Of a stretch of DNA of 20,222 nucleotides, positions 12,717-19,914 are shown in pieces. Each line of letters begins with the position of its first letter. Position 1 is the first letter of the stretch. This stretch comes from Pseudomonadota bacterium (GTDB taxonomy: Bacteria; Pseudomonadota; Alphaproteobacteria; Sphingomonadales; Sphingomonadaceae). The stretch is from the NCBI GenBank assembly GCA_023424095.1, contig JAFAEG010000053.1, positions 1 to 20,222 of the forward strand. The letters run 5' to 3'. The translations under genes and the position numbers were made by a program. The notes beneath the pieces are model-generated. The model was not told the origin of the DNA. It saw only the letters and a list, made by a program, of their open reading frames with translations, and searched no databases.

Positions 12717-13943
12717 ATGACGACGGCTACTTACGATTATCACCAGGTGGACGGCGGCGTGCCGATCAAGATGTGGACGCGCGGCGTGCCGGTCGAGGAC
12801 GGCGCCCGCGACCAGCTCGCGCGCGCGTCGCAGATGCCGTTCATCTTCAAGCATATGGCGGTCATGCCGGACGTGCATGTCGGCATCGGCGCGACCGTTG
12901 GCTCGGTGATCCCGACCAAGGGCGCGGTGATCCCGGCGGCGGTCGGTGTCGACATCGGCTGCGGCATGATGGCGGCGCGCACCTCGCTGATGGCGAGCGA
13001 CCTGCCGGACAATCTGGAGGGCATCCGCTCGGCGATCGAGCAGGCGGTGCCGCATGGGCGCAGCGTCGGCCGCGGCGGGCGCGACAAGGGTTCGTGGGGC
13101 GATCCGTCGGCGGAGATCGTGGACGCTTGGGCGACGCTCGCCGCGCGCTTCCAGCGGATCACCGACAAGCATCCGCGGCTCAAGAACACGAACAACCTCG
13201 TGCATCTTGGGACGCTCGGCACCGGCAACCACTTCATTGAGCTGTGCCTCGACACCGAGCAGCGTGTCTGGATCATGCTCCATTCGGGCTCGCGCGGCGT
13301 CGGTAATGCGATCGGCAGCTTCTTCATCGAGTTGGCGAAGCAGGACATGCGCAAGTGGTTCGTGAACCTGCCGGACGAAAACCTGGCCTATTTCCCGGAA
13401 GGGACCGACCATTTCGACGATTATGTCGAGGCGGTGGAGTGGGCGCAGGATTTCGCTGCTTTGAACCGGCGGACGATGATGACCAACGTGATCCGGGCGC
13501 TTCGCGGCCAGATCGCGAAGCCGTTCGACGCGGAGTTGGAGGCGGTGAACTGCCACCACAATTACGTGTCGCGCGAAAACCACTTCGGCGAGAACGTGCT
13601 GGTGACCCGGAAAGGGGCGGTGCGTGCGGCGAAGGGGACTTTGGGCATCATCCCGGGCTCGATGGGGGCGAAGAGCTTCATCGTGCGCGGCCTCGGCAAT
13701 GCCGAGAGCTTTGACAGCTGCTCGCACGGCGCGGGGCGCGTGATGTCCCGCACCGCGGCGAAGAAGCTGGTGACGCTCGACGAGCATATCCGCGACACCG
13801 AAGGCGTCGAATGCCGGAAGGATGCGGGTGTGATCGACGAGACGCCGAAGGCCTACAAGCCGATCGAAAAGGTGATGGCCGCGCAGGCGGACCTGGTCGA
13901 GATCGTCCACACGCTGAAGCAGGTGGTGTGCGTGAAGGGGTGA
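12717..13943 (+). CDS. rtcB: RtcB, 3'-phosphate RNA-splicing ligase
   Basis: A 408-residue ligase that joins RNA 2',3'-cyclic phosphate or 3'-phosphate ends to 5'-OH ends using GTP and Mn2+. The length equals that of E. coli RtcB and most blocks match it. The metal-binding Cys is in VDIGCGM (Cys82), with further blocks LGTLGTGNHFIE, MLHSGSRG, NCHHNYV and IPGSMGAKSFIVRGLG. The guanylylated histidine is His337 in CSHGAGR. The ATG at 12717 is preceded by a perfect AAGGAGG (12705-12711), which decides it against the open frame continuing upstream through Y RNA unit 5. It lies 26 bases after the array and forms the repair operon with rsr, rlaP and rtcA. Confidence 0.97.
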   Translation: MTTATYDYHQVDGGVPIKMWTRGVPVEDGARDQLARASQMPFIFKHMAVMPDVHVGIGATVGSVIPTKGAVIPAAVGVDIGCGMMAARTSLMASDLPDNLEGIRSAIEQAVPHGRSVGRGGRDKGSWGDPSAEIVDAWATLAARFQRITDKHPRLKNTNNLVHLGTLGTGNHFIELCLDTEQRVWIMLHSGSRGVGNAIGSFFIELAKQDMRKWFVNLPDENLAYFPEGTDHFDDYVEAVEWAQDFAALNRRTMMTNVIRALRGQIAKPFDAELEAVNCHHNYVSRENHFGENVLVTRKGAVRAAKGTLGIIPGSMGAKSFIVRGLGNAESFDSCSHGAGRVMSRTAAKKLVTLDEHIRDTEGVECRKDAGVIDETPKAYKPIEKVMAAQADLVEIVHTLKQVVCVKG

Positions 13944-13954
13944 TTCCCTTCACG
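13931..13954 (+). promoter_or_regulatory. Hairpin over the rtcB stop codon
   Basis: CGTGAAGGG (13931-13939) pairs perfectly with CCCTTCACG (13946-13954). The six-base loop GTGATT includes the TGA stop of rtcB. No T tract follows. It could be a partial terminator or a processing site that sets the ratio of RtcB to the downstream RlaP and RtcA. Confidence 0.45.
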
Positions 13955-13972
13955 CCGCCATTAGGACCAATC

Positions 13973-14767
13973 ATGACCGACCTGAAGGCCACCATCGCAC
14001 CCGAAGTGCGCCGCGAAGTCGAGAGCCGCATGACGGCGATCGAGGCGGAGGATGGCGTGCGCGTGCTGCTCGCGATTGAATCCGGCTCGCGGGCCTGGGG
14101 CTTTCCGTCGCCCGACAGCGATTACGATATCCGCTTCCTCTACGTCCGCCCGCGCGACTGGTATCTCCAGCTGCGCCCCGGCCGCGACGTGATCGAGCGT
14201 CCGATCGTGGATGAGATCGACCTGAACGGGTGGGACGTGCGCAAGGCGCTGACCCTGCTGCTCAAATCGAACGCGGTGGTGAGCGAGTGGATCGAATCGC
14301 CGATCCGCTACCGGCCCGACGATCCGTTCGTGGCGAAGCTCGCAGCGCTGGCGGACGAGCTGCTGAACCCGCGCGCTTTGGCGCATCACTACGCCAGGGC
14401 GGGCAGGATCGCGGCGGACCGCTGGCTGGACGGCGCCGACGACGTGCCGGTGAAGAGATATTTCTATGCGCTTCGCCCGGCGCTGGCGATCCGCGCGATC
14501 CGGCTGGATCCGTCGCGCCGCCCGGCGATGAATCTGCACGCTCTGATCGCGGCGAGCGCTCTGCCGGCCGATCTGGTCGAGCAGATCGACCTGCTGGTGC
14601 AGGCCAAGGCGCGGACCAACGAACATGCCAACGGCACACGTTTGCCAGAGATCGACGCGTTGATCCGCGACGAATTGGGTCGGGCAGGAGAGCTGCCGGT
14701 GCGCAAGCTGCGCGACCCCTTCGTCGATCGCGCGACCGGCCTCTTTGTGGAATTGGTGAACTCATGA
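13973..14767 (+). CDS. rlaP: RlaP-type nucleotidyltransferase of RNA repair operons
   Basis: A 264-residue DNA polymerase beta-superfamily nucleotidyltransferase of the RlaP/YcgL type (PF10127), a family named for its presence in RNA repair operons. The nucleotidyltransferase signature is GSRAWGFPSPDSDYDIR, with Gly38-Ser39 and the metal-binding pair Asp50/Asp52. FLYVRPRDWYL and DLNGWDVRKALTLLLKSN are typical further blocks. The substrate is not established; adding nucleotides to broken or trimmed RNA 3' ends is an attractive inference. The ATG at 13973 has AGGA six bases upstream. Its stop overlaps the rtcA start (ATGA), so it is translationally coupled to the cyclase. Confidence 0.85.
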   Translation: MTDLKATIAPEVRREVESRMTAIEAEDGVRVLLAIESGSRAWGFPSPDSDYDIRFLYVRPRDWYLQLRPGRDVIERPIVDEIDLNGWDVRKALTLLLKSNAVVSEWIESPIRYRPDDPFVAKLAALADELLNPRALAHHYARAGRIAADRWLDGADDVPVKRYFYALRPALAIRAIRLDPSRRPAMNLHALIAASALPADLVEQIDLLVQAKARTNEHANGTRLPEIDALIRDELGRAGELPVRKLRDPFVDRATGLFVELVNS

Positions 14768-15780
14768 TCATCATCGATGGATCGGAAGGCGAGGGCGGGG
14801 GGCAGGTGCTGCGCAATGCCTGCGCACTCTCGCTCGTGACCGGCCAGCCATTCCGGATCACCAACATTCGTGGGCGGCGCGAGAAGCCGGGGTTGATGCG
14901 GCAGCATCTGACCGCGATCGAGGCCGCCTGTGCGCTCGGCGGGGCGGAGTGCGAGGGGCTGGAGCTGCACTCGTCGGAGCTGATCTTCCGGCCGGGCAAG
15001 GTCACGTCCGGCGACTATCGCTTCGCGATCGGCACGGCGGGAAGCACCGGGCTGGTGCTGCAGACCGTGCTGATGCCGCTTCTGCTCGGCGACGGGCCAT
15101 CGACGCTCGTGCTGGAGGGCGGCACGCACAATATGATGGCGCCGCCGTTCGAGTTCATCGAGCGCGTGTTCCTGCCGGTGCTGAACCGGATGGGACCGAA
15201 GGTGACGGCGCGGCTGGTGCGGCACGGCTTCTTTCCGAAGGGTGGCGGCCGAATCGAGGTGGAGATCACGCCGGCGCCGCTGACGCCGATCGACTGCATC
15301 GAGCGCGGTCCGCTGGAAGAAGTGTCGGCGAGCGCCCTCGTCGCGGCCTTGCCGTTCGAGATCGCCGAACGCGAACTCAGGATGGCGCGCAAGCTGCTGC
15401 CCGATTGGCCGGAAGAAGCGTTCGCGGTGCGCCAGCTGCCGGAGAGCGTGGGGCCGGGCAACGCCTTGCTGCTGGAGGCGCGCTTCGCCAATGTGACGGA
15501 GGTCGTCACCGGTTTCGGTAAACTGGGCGTATCGTCAGAAGCGCTGGCCAAGACCGCTTCGCAGCGGATGGCGGGCTTCCTGGCGAGCAATGCCTTCGCC
15601 GGTCCCTATCTGGCCGACCAACTGATCCTGCCCTTCGTGCTTGCGGGCGGCGGCAGCTTCACCACGGTGAAGCCGAGCCAGCACGCCCGCACCGCGGCGG
15701 ATGTGGTCGCCCTGTTCACCGGGCGGCGGTTCGGGTTCGAGCAGCAGGCGGACGGCACCCATCTGGTGGCGATGGGCTGA
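14764..15780 (+). CDS. rtcA: RtcA, RNA 3'-terminal phosphate cyclase
   Basis: A 338-residue cyclase that turns RNA 3'-phosphates into 2',3'-cyclic phosphates with ATP, giving a substrate for RtcB. Family blocks are DGSEGEGGGQVLRNACALS at the N terminus, RPGLMRQHLTA-like REKPGLMRQHL, GTAGSTGLVLQT, HGFFPKGGG and GPYLADQLILPFVLAGGGSF. The adenylylated histidine of E. coli RtcA (His309) corresponds to His307 in PSQHARTAADV. It starts inside the rlaP stop (ATGA overlap) and is the last gene of the operon, followed within ten bases by a strong terminator. Confidence 0.97.
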   Translation: MIIIDGSEGEGGGQVLRNACALSLVTGQPFRITNIRGRREKPGLMRQHLTAIEAACALGGAECEGLELHSSELIFRPGKVTSGDYRFAIGTAGSTGLVLQTVLMPLLLGDGPSTLVLEGGTHNMMAPPFEFIERVFLPVLNRMGPKVTARLVRHGFFPKGGGRIEVEITPAPLTPIDCIERGPLEEVSASALVAALPFEIAERELRMARKLLPDWPEEAFAVRQLPESVGPGNALLLEARFANVTEVVTGFGKLGVSSEALAKTASQRMAGFLASNAFAGPYLADQLILPFVLAGGGSFTTVKPSQHARTAADVVALFTGRRFGFEQQADGTHLVAMG

Positions 15781-15788
15781 ATACGAAA

Positions 15789-15816
15789 AGGGCCGGGGCG
15801 TCGCCGCCCCGGCCCT
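15789..15816. terminator. Bidirectional terminator between rtcA and rplA
   Basis: AGGGCCGGGGCG (15789-15800) pairs perfectly with CGCCCCGGCCCT (15805-15816) around the loop TCGC. A CTTTTCG run follows on the minus strand and GATTTCGC on the plus strand. It sits between convergent rtcA and rplA and should end both transcripts, with the better T tract for rplA. Confidence 0.88.
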
Positions 15817-15839
15817 GATTTCGCTTGGTATTCAGGCGC

Positions 15840-16538
15840 TTAAGCCGTCGCCACCTCGGCGACGTCGAGCTTGAGGCCCGGACCCATGGTCGAGCTCATC
15901 GCGACCTTGCGGACATACTTGCCCTTGGCGCCGGCCGGCTTGGCCTTGACGATGGCGTCAACGAACGCCTCGAAATTGCGCTTCAGGTCGGCGTCGGAGA
16001 AGGACGCCTTGCCGATGCCGGAGTGGATGATGCCGGCCTTTTCGACGCGGAACTCAACCTGACCGCCCTTGGCAGCCTTCACCGCTTCGGCGACGTTCGG
16101 CGTGACGGTGCCGAGCTTCGGGTTCGGCATCATGCCCTTCGGGCCGAGCACCTTACCGAGACGGCCGACGATGCCCATCATGTCGGGCGTCGCGATCACG
16201 CGGTCGAAATTGATGTTGCCGGCCTGGATCTGCTCCATCAGATCCTCGGCGCCGACGACTTCCGCACCGGCGGCCGTGGCTTCCTCGGCCTTGGCGGCGC
16301 GGGCGAAGACGGCGACGCGGACGTCCTTGCCGGTGCCCGCGGGCAGCGACACGACACCACGGACCATCTGGTCGGCGTGGCGCGGATCGACGCCGAGGTT
16401 CAAGGCGACCTCGATCGTCTCGTCGAACTTGCTGGTGGCATTCGCCTTCAGCGTCGCGATCGCATCATCGACATTGTACAGGCGATCGGTGTCGATCTTC
16501 TCGGCGGTCGCCTTCTGCTTCTTCGTGAGCTTGGCCAT
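15840..16538 (-). CDS. rplA: Ribosomal protein L1
   Basis: A 232-residue large-subunit protein L1 of normal length. It binds 23S rRNA at the mobile L1 stalk and often represses its own operon in bacteria. Typical blocks are LGVDPRHADQMVRGVVSLPAGTG, the AGAEVVGAEDLMEQI region, GKVLGPKGMMPNPKLGTVT and the C-terminal GKYVRKVAMSSTMGPG. It starts three bases after the rplK stop. No rplJ-rplL follows; the operon ends at the terminator facing rtcA. Confidence 0.98.
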   Translation of the reverse strand: MAKLTKKQKATAEKIDTDRLYNVDDAIATLKANATSKFDETIEVALNLGVDPRHADQMVRGVVSLPAGTGKDVRVAVFARAAKAEEATAAGAEVVGAEDLMEQIQAGNINFDRVIATPDMMGIVGRLGKVLGPKGMMPNPKLGTVTPNVAEAVKAAKGGQVEFRVEKAGIIHSGIGKASFSDADLKRNFEAFVDAIVKAKPAGAKGKYVRKVAMSSTMGPGLKLDVAEVATA

Positions 16539-16541
16539 CGT

Positions 16542-16973
16542 TTAGCCCTCCACAACCTGGAGGCCCATCGCGCGGGCCGAACCTTCAATGATCTTCGCGG
16601 CGGCAGTGACGTCGTTCGCGTTCAGATCCTTCATCTTCGCGGTCGCAATCTCTTCGAGTTGCGCGCGCGTGACCTTGCCGGCCGAGACCTTGCCAGGCTC
16701 CTTGGAGCCCGAATTGATCTTCGCGGCCTTCTTCAGAAAATAGGTCGCAGGCGGCGACTTGGTCTCGAAGCTGAAGCTGCGATCGGCATAGACGGTGATG
16801 ACGGTGGGCAGCGGCGTGCCCTTGTCCTCATTGGAGGTCTGGGCGTTGAACGCCTTGCAGAATTCCATGATGTTGACGCCGCGCTGACCCAGCGCCGGGC
16901 CGATCGGCGGCGCCGGCTTGGCATCGCCAGCCGGCACGTTCAGCTTGATATAGCCGGTAATCTTTTTGGCCAT
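16542..16973 (-). CDS. rplK: Ribosomal protein L11
   Basis: A 143-residue protein L11 with the N-terminal IKLNVPAGDAKPAPPIGPALG proline-rich signature, FCKAFNAQT and the C-terminal rRNA-binding domain ending EGSARAMGLQVVEG. It forms part of the GTPase-associated centre. It is the first gene of a two-gene rplK-rplA unit. No nusG or secE lies directly upstream; the next sequence is a 166-base leader, then the insertion element. That leader (16974-17139) must hold the promoter and any L1-binding site; I could not place either with confidence. Confidence 0.98.
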   Translation of the reverse strand: MAKKITGYIKLNVPAGDAKPAPPIGPALGQRGVNIMEFCKAFNAQTSNEDKGTPLPTVITVYADRSFSFETKSPPATYFLKKAAKINSGSKEPGKVSAGKVTRAQLEEIATAKMKDLNANDVTAAAKIIEGSARAMGLQVVEG

Positions 16974-17131
16974 TGTTTCTCACTCTTTAGGTCGCCCAGG
17001 CCGGGGCCGGGACGGGTTCAAGTTTAGCGGTCCAGACGGCGTGCCAAAGCGCGCCTCCCGCATGGTTTTTCCGAGCCTGTGCCTGGAAGGGCGGGCCCTT
17101 AGCGCGGGGAGGGGAGAAAGGCAAGATCAGC

Positions 17132-17139
17132 CGAGCGCG
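17132..17139. repeat. Target-site duplication, left copy
   Basis: CGAGCGCG directly precedes the left end of the insertion element and recurs at 19924-19931 directly after the right end. Because both element ends are flanked by matching G/C, the duplication can be read as 8 bases (ends beginning GGTAGTG, as for the IS1 family) or as 10 bases, CCGAGCGCGG. Confidence 0.85.
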
Positions 17140-17163
17140 GGTAGTGGGTCAGTTTGAAATCAC
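17140..17163 (+). repeat. Left terminal inverted repeat of the insertion element
   Basis: The 24 bases begin GGTAGTGGGTCAG and end TTTGAAATCAC. They match the complement of the right end except for one base (position 12 of the repeat, G here and C there). Confidence 0.92.
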
Positions 17164-17214
17164 CCGGCGTTGACCGGACTGGAACGCCAGCCGCCCGGCT
17201 GCCATATACCGGAC

Positions 17215-17433
17215 ATGGCCAAGACCCCCAAGCGCCCGCGCGATCCGAACCAGCTGGCGAAGATGATAGTGGATATTGCGTCGGGTGAGGTTGCCGACCT
17301 GCCAGTTCGCGACGAAGATGTTTCTTCGTCGCGGCGCAAGGCTGCGGAAGCTCGGGCCGAATCGATGACAGCGGAGCGACGGTCTGAGATTGCTCGGAAA
17401 GCTGCTGCTAAGCGGTGGGGCCGCGAAGCATAA
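17215..17433 (+). CDS. Small basic passenger protein (KRPRDPNQLAK type)
   Basis: A 72-residue protein beginning MAKTPKRPRDPNQLAKMIVD and ending with the basic helix ERRSEIARKAAAKRWG. Small proteins with this start and an SEIARKAAAxRW end are common in alphaproteobacteria; their function is unknown to me. The very basic ends suggest nucleic acid binding. I chose the ATG at 17215, where the conserved sequence begins; the open frame upstream runs toward the terminal repeat. A CATATA motif lies 7 bases before the ATG, so the message may have almost no leader. Its 3' end overlaps the opposing gene by 26 bases. Confidence 0.7.
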   Translation: MAKTPKRPRDPNQLAKMIVDIASGEVADLPVRDEDVSSSRRKAAEARAESMTAERRSEIARKAAAKRWGREA

Positions 17434-17809
17434 CCTTCTTCTCTACAAGTCGATTCCAGCGACCTCCAGGCACTCTTCCGCTTATGCGGAAGATGCCCTC
17501 TTTTTCGAAGTTAACCCCAATCCTTTGAAGCACAATTGTTGCTCCGCCGCCTCCGTGGGGATGCTCAATCTCCGCTTGGAACACGGCCTGTCCTTTGCCA
17601 GGGCCAGAATACTTTATCTCGAGCTGATGTTTCCCATCCGGAACTTTGCAGTCAAAATATGAAGCAATCAAGACTGTGGCTGGGATAGACGGCATTAAGA
17701 AGTCCCCGGAGTAGGTTCCAACCAATATATGCTTGTTAGAATCGGCTTCGGTGCGAACATCGTCGCAAATGACCAAATTAATGATCTCTATCGACCCTAT
17801 CTTGCGCAT
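17408..17809 (-). CDS. Hypothetical protein, resembles DUF6941
   Basis: A 133-residue protein with an N-terminal IEIINLVICDDVRTEADSNK segment followed by HILVGTYSGDFLMPSIPA. This looks like the DUF6941 family of small beta-rich proteins of unknown function; the assignment is from memory. No signal peptide or membrane segment is seen. It is the third gene of a minus-strand cargo operon and starts five bases after the stop of the XRE-type regulator gene. Base composition is lower in GC than the core genes, as expected of cargo. Confidence 0.65.
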   Translation of the reverse strand: MRKIGSIEIINLVICDDVRTEADSNKHILVGTYSGDFLMPSIPATVLIASYFDCKVPDGKHQLEIKYSGPGKGQAVFQAEIEHPHGGGGATIVLQRIGVNFEKEGIFRISGRVPGGRWNRLVEKKVMLRGPTA

Positions 17810-17814
17810 CTTGG

Positions 17815-18264
17815 CTATCTCGCTGCGACAGAAACAGGGACACTGCTTGTTGATGCAGTGGAGTAATTGGCAAAAGCAGCGGTTGCTTTTGACGACCCGG
17901 CTTGAAAGTCCACGGATACCACGTTGCTACCAACGTCTGACGATTGCGGTAAGTCAGAGACGACTTTCTGCGGAAAAGAGATACGCTCAAGTTTCATAGT
18001 CGGGCGGAACCCAAAAGCGAGCGCGAGGTCGCTAATTGTGTCGGACTCGATATTGGAAGGCGAATTTATCCAGCGGGTCACTTGCTCTGGCCGGCGCCCA
18101 ATTTTTCGTGCGAGGTTGCTTCTGCTCACCCCTTCAGAATCGCACAGCGAAGCCAGCTGTTCGTTGATTTCTTCTCGGAAAGCCTCGCGGAAATATCCCA
18201 ACCAAAAACTTGGGATGACCTCACCAGCCACCGCTTTCTGAAACTGCTCTTGATAAGTAGTCAC
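17815..18264 (-). CDS. XRE-type helix-turn-helix protein, possible antitoxin
   Basis: A 149-residue protein. Residues about 46-90 form a Cro/XRE helix-turn-helix: VSRSNLARKIGRRPEQVTRW, then NIESDTISDLALAFGF. The C-terminal 50 residues are low in predicted order (Ser/Ala/Val-rich), as in many antitoxins and phage-type regulators. It overlaps the upstream minus-strand gene by 44 bases, a tight coupling common in toxin-antitoxin pairs where the toxin gene comes first (HigBA order). It may bind the dyad at 18751-18766. A plain transcriptional regulator is the main alternative. Confidence 0.7.
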   Translation of the reverse strand: MTTYQEQFQKAVAGEVIPSFWLGYFREAFREEINEQLASLCDSEGVSRSNLARKIGRRPEQVTRWINSPSNIESDTISDLALAFGFRPTMKLERISFPQKVVSDLPQSSDVGSNVVSVDFQAGSSKATAAFANYSTASTSSVPVSVAAR

Positions 18265-18757
18265 TGAGGTTGCTCCCAGAGTGAGGTGGATAAGTGGCGA
18301 ACATGCGCCGCCAGGCGGCTTTGCAGTTTCGAATCTCGCGCTTCCAGATTGGCCATGTCCTGAACCATTCGACGCTGAAGAGGATCGCTACCAGCTCCAT
18401 ATTCGTGACCACGAATATGTCCGTTTCGACGAATCGCCCGAAGAGACGGATGCTCGGACTGTCTTGCTTGCGTATCTCCCAAATCTCGTCCGGCGACGGG
18501 TCCAGCCGCTTCATGTCGCAGGTGCGCGAACTGCGCGGCCCGACGACCAATTTCTTGCCCATGATGAAGCTGTCCAACCATCGTCTCAATTCACCGCTGC
18601 TCGACTGAAATTCCGGATCCGCAGTCTCCGGCTCCAGTTGCGCGAAAACCTCCGGCACCGCGTAAACCGCCCGCGCTGACCCAACCCCAAATATGGGTTC
18701 AATCTCAATCAGCCTCCCATCATCTACGTTGGCTTTCAGAACCTCGTGAATTGACAT
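18221..18757 (-). CDS. Hypothetical cargo protein, possible RelE/HigB-like toxin
   Basis: A 178-residue protein of unrecognised family. The central segment PSPDEIWEIRKQDSPSIRLF, followed by GRFVETDIFVVTNMEL, resembles the core of RelE/HigB-type toxins (a basic strand, then a VVT-type strand). An Arg/Lys-rich helix near residues 140-155 follows. It is longer than usual RelE toxins (about 100), with an unrelated N-terminal 90 residues. It is first in the minus-strand cargo operon and overlaps the XRE gene. I chose the ATG at 18757; a TTG at 18766 would add three residues. Confidence is for a real gene; the toxin idea alone is about 0.35. Confidence 0.6.
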   Translation of the reverse strand: MSIHEVLKANVDDGRLIEIEPIFGVGSARAVYAVPEVFAQLEPETADPEFQSSSGELRRWLDSFIMGKKLVVGPRSSRTCDMKRLDPSPDEIWEIRKQDSPSIRLFGRFVETDIFVVTNMELVAILFSVEWFRTWPIWKREIRNCKAAWRRMFATYPPHSGSNLSDYLSRAVSESGGW

Positions 18758-18766
18758 ATAAGTCAA
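18751..18766. promoter_or_regulatory. Dyad over the start codon of the cargo operon
   Basis: TTGAC (18751-18755) and GTCAA (18762-18766) form an inverted repeat with a 6-base spacer; the whole 16 bases are near-palindromic. It covers the ATG of the first cargo gene, a plausible autoregulatory operator for the XRE protein. Confidence 0.45.
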
Positions 18767-18838
18767 TCATCCGATCTTAAAAAGGGGTAAAGAGTCTCCC
18801 GAACGTCAATCTGGCACATTCGACCGAAAACGCGAGTC

Positions 18839-18895
18839 CGATTTCAGACTGCCCCTTTTATGCTTGCAAAAGAGAGAAAGGGTCAGTATGAAATT
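18839..18895. repeat. Two internal element ends lying back to back
   Basis: The complement of 18839-18855 reads GGGGCAGTCTGAAATC, matching the terminal repeat (GGGTCAGTTTGAAATC) at 14 of 16 bases and facing left. GGGTCAGTATGAAAT at 18880-18894 matches the left end at 14 of 15 bases and faces right. The two form an imperfect inverted repeat around an A-rich centre, just before the transposase gene. This looks like the right end of one element beside the left end of a basic, about 1 kb IS. Confidence 0.65.
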
Positions 18896-18898
18896 GTC

Positions 18899-19774
18899 AT
18901 GAACAGGCTCTCCACCGATGACCGCGCCCGCATCCTCCATCTCCTCTGTGAAGGAATGAGCATCCGCGCAATCACCCGCCTGACGGGCGCGAGCAAGAAC
19001 ACCATCGCGAAGCTGCTGGTGGACGCTGGCAAGGCATGTGCTGCCTATCACGACGCCAACGTGCGCAACGTGAAGGCGGCGCGTATCCAGGTCGATGAAA
19101 TCTGGAGCTTCACCTACGCCAAGCAAAAGAACGTCGCGGGCGCCAAGGCCGCACCCGATCAGGCTGGCGACACATGGACGTGGACCGCGCTGGACGCCGA
19201 TAGCAAGCTAATCGTGTCCTACCTCGTTGGCGGGCGCGATGCTGAATATGCCATGTGGTTCATGGACGATCTGGCATCGCGTCTCGCCAATCGCGTCCAG
19301 CTGACCAGCGACGGCCACCGCGCTTATTTGGAAGCCGTTGAAGGCGCGTTCGGTTGTGACGTGGACTATGCACAGTTGGTCAAGATGTACGGCCCCACGA
19401 TCACCGCGCCGGGCCGCTACAGCCCCGCCGAATGCACTGGTGCGAAGAAGGTCCGCGTGACTGGCAATCCGAACCACGCCGACGTGTCCACGTCCTACGT
19501 TGAGCGCCAGAACCTCACGATGCGGATGCACATGCGGCGCTTCACCCGGCTGACCAACGCCTTCTCAAAAAAGGTCGAGAACCACGCTCACGCGGTCGCG
19601 CTCCACATGATGTATTACAACTTCGTCCGCATCCATAAGACGCTTCGCGTCACCCCGGCGATGGCCGCTGGTGTTGCTGACCGACTTTGGGAGATTGCGG
19701 ACATCGCCAAGCTGGTCGAGGATGCGGAGCCGAAGCCGGGCAAGCGCGGGCCTTACAAAAAGGGCGGGGCATGA
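18899..19774 (+). CDS. IS1-like DDE transposase
   Basis: A 291-residue transposase. An N-terminal helix-turn-helix (about 5-45, MSIRAITRLTGASKNTIAKLL) is followed by a DDE catalytic core with Asp66 (QVDEIWSF), Asp138 (TSDGHRAY) and Glu202 (STSYVERQNL). It ends with the conserved NFVRIHKTLRVTPAMAAGV block and a basic GKRGPYKKGG tail. This form is usually filed with the IS1 family. It is a single open frame without frameshift. I chose the ATG at 18899, since homologues begin MNRLST; an in-frame ATG at 18860 would lie inside the internal repeats. It looks intact and probably active on the element's ends. Confidence 0.93.
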   Translation: MNRLSTDDRARILHLLCEGMSIRAITRLTGASKNTIAKLLVDAGKACAAYHDANVRNVKAARIQVDEIWSFTYAKQKNVAGAKAAPDQAGDTWTWTALDADSKLIVSYLVGGRDAEYAMWFMDDLASRLANRVQLTSDGHRAYLEAVEGAFGCDVDYAQLVKMYGPTITAPGRYSPAECTGAKKVRVTGNPNHADVSTSYVERQNLTMRMHMRRFTRLTNAFSKKVENHAHAVALHMMYYNFVRIHKTLRVTPAMAAGVADRLWEIADIAKLVEDAEPKPGKRGPYKKGGA

Positions 19775-19914
19775 GAGAGAACATTACGTTGGCCGCACGT
19801 ATCGCTCAGGTCGCGCTGCTAGCGATCATCGCATGGCAGCTGGGCGGACTGAAATACGAGACGCAAGGCATCGTCGGAGAAATCCAAGGGTTGAGCTTCG
19901 TGATTTCAAAGTGA
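19771..19914 (+). CDS. Small membrane protein coupled to the transposase gene
   Basis: A 47-residue protein whose ATG overlaps the transposase stop (ATGA). Residues about 7-26 (LAARIAQVALLAIIAWQLGG) form one hydrophobic helix long enough to span the membrane, and the short tail ends SFVISK. The last codons and the TGA lie inside the right terminal repeat. AGGGCGGGG directly before the ATG can serve as ribosome site. The function is unknown. Confidence 0.6.
   Translation: MRENITLAARIAQVALLAIIAWQLGGLKYETQGIVGEIQGLSFVISK

Noticed and set aside
18811..18828. Second sigma-54 promoter (CTGGCACATTCGACCG)
   Set aside because: The -24 half looks good, but the invariant GC at the right spacing is missing (CG at that position).
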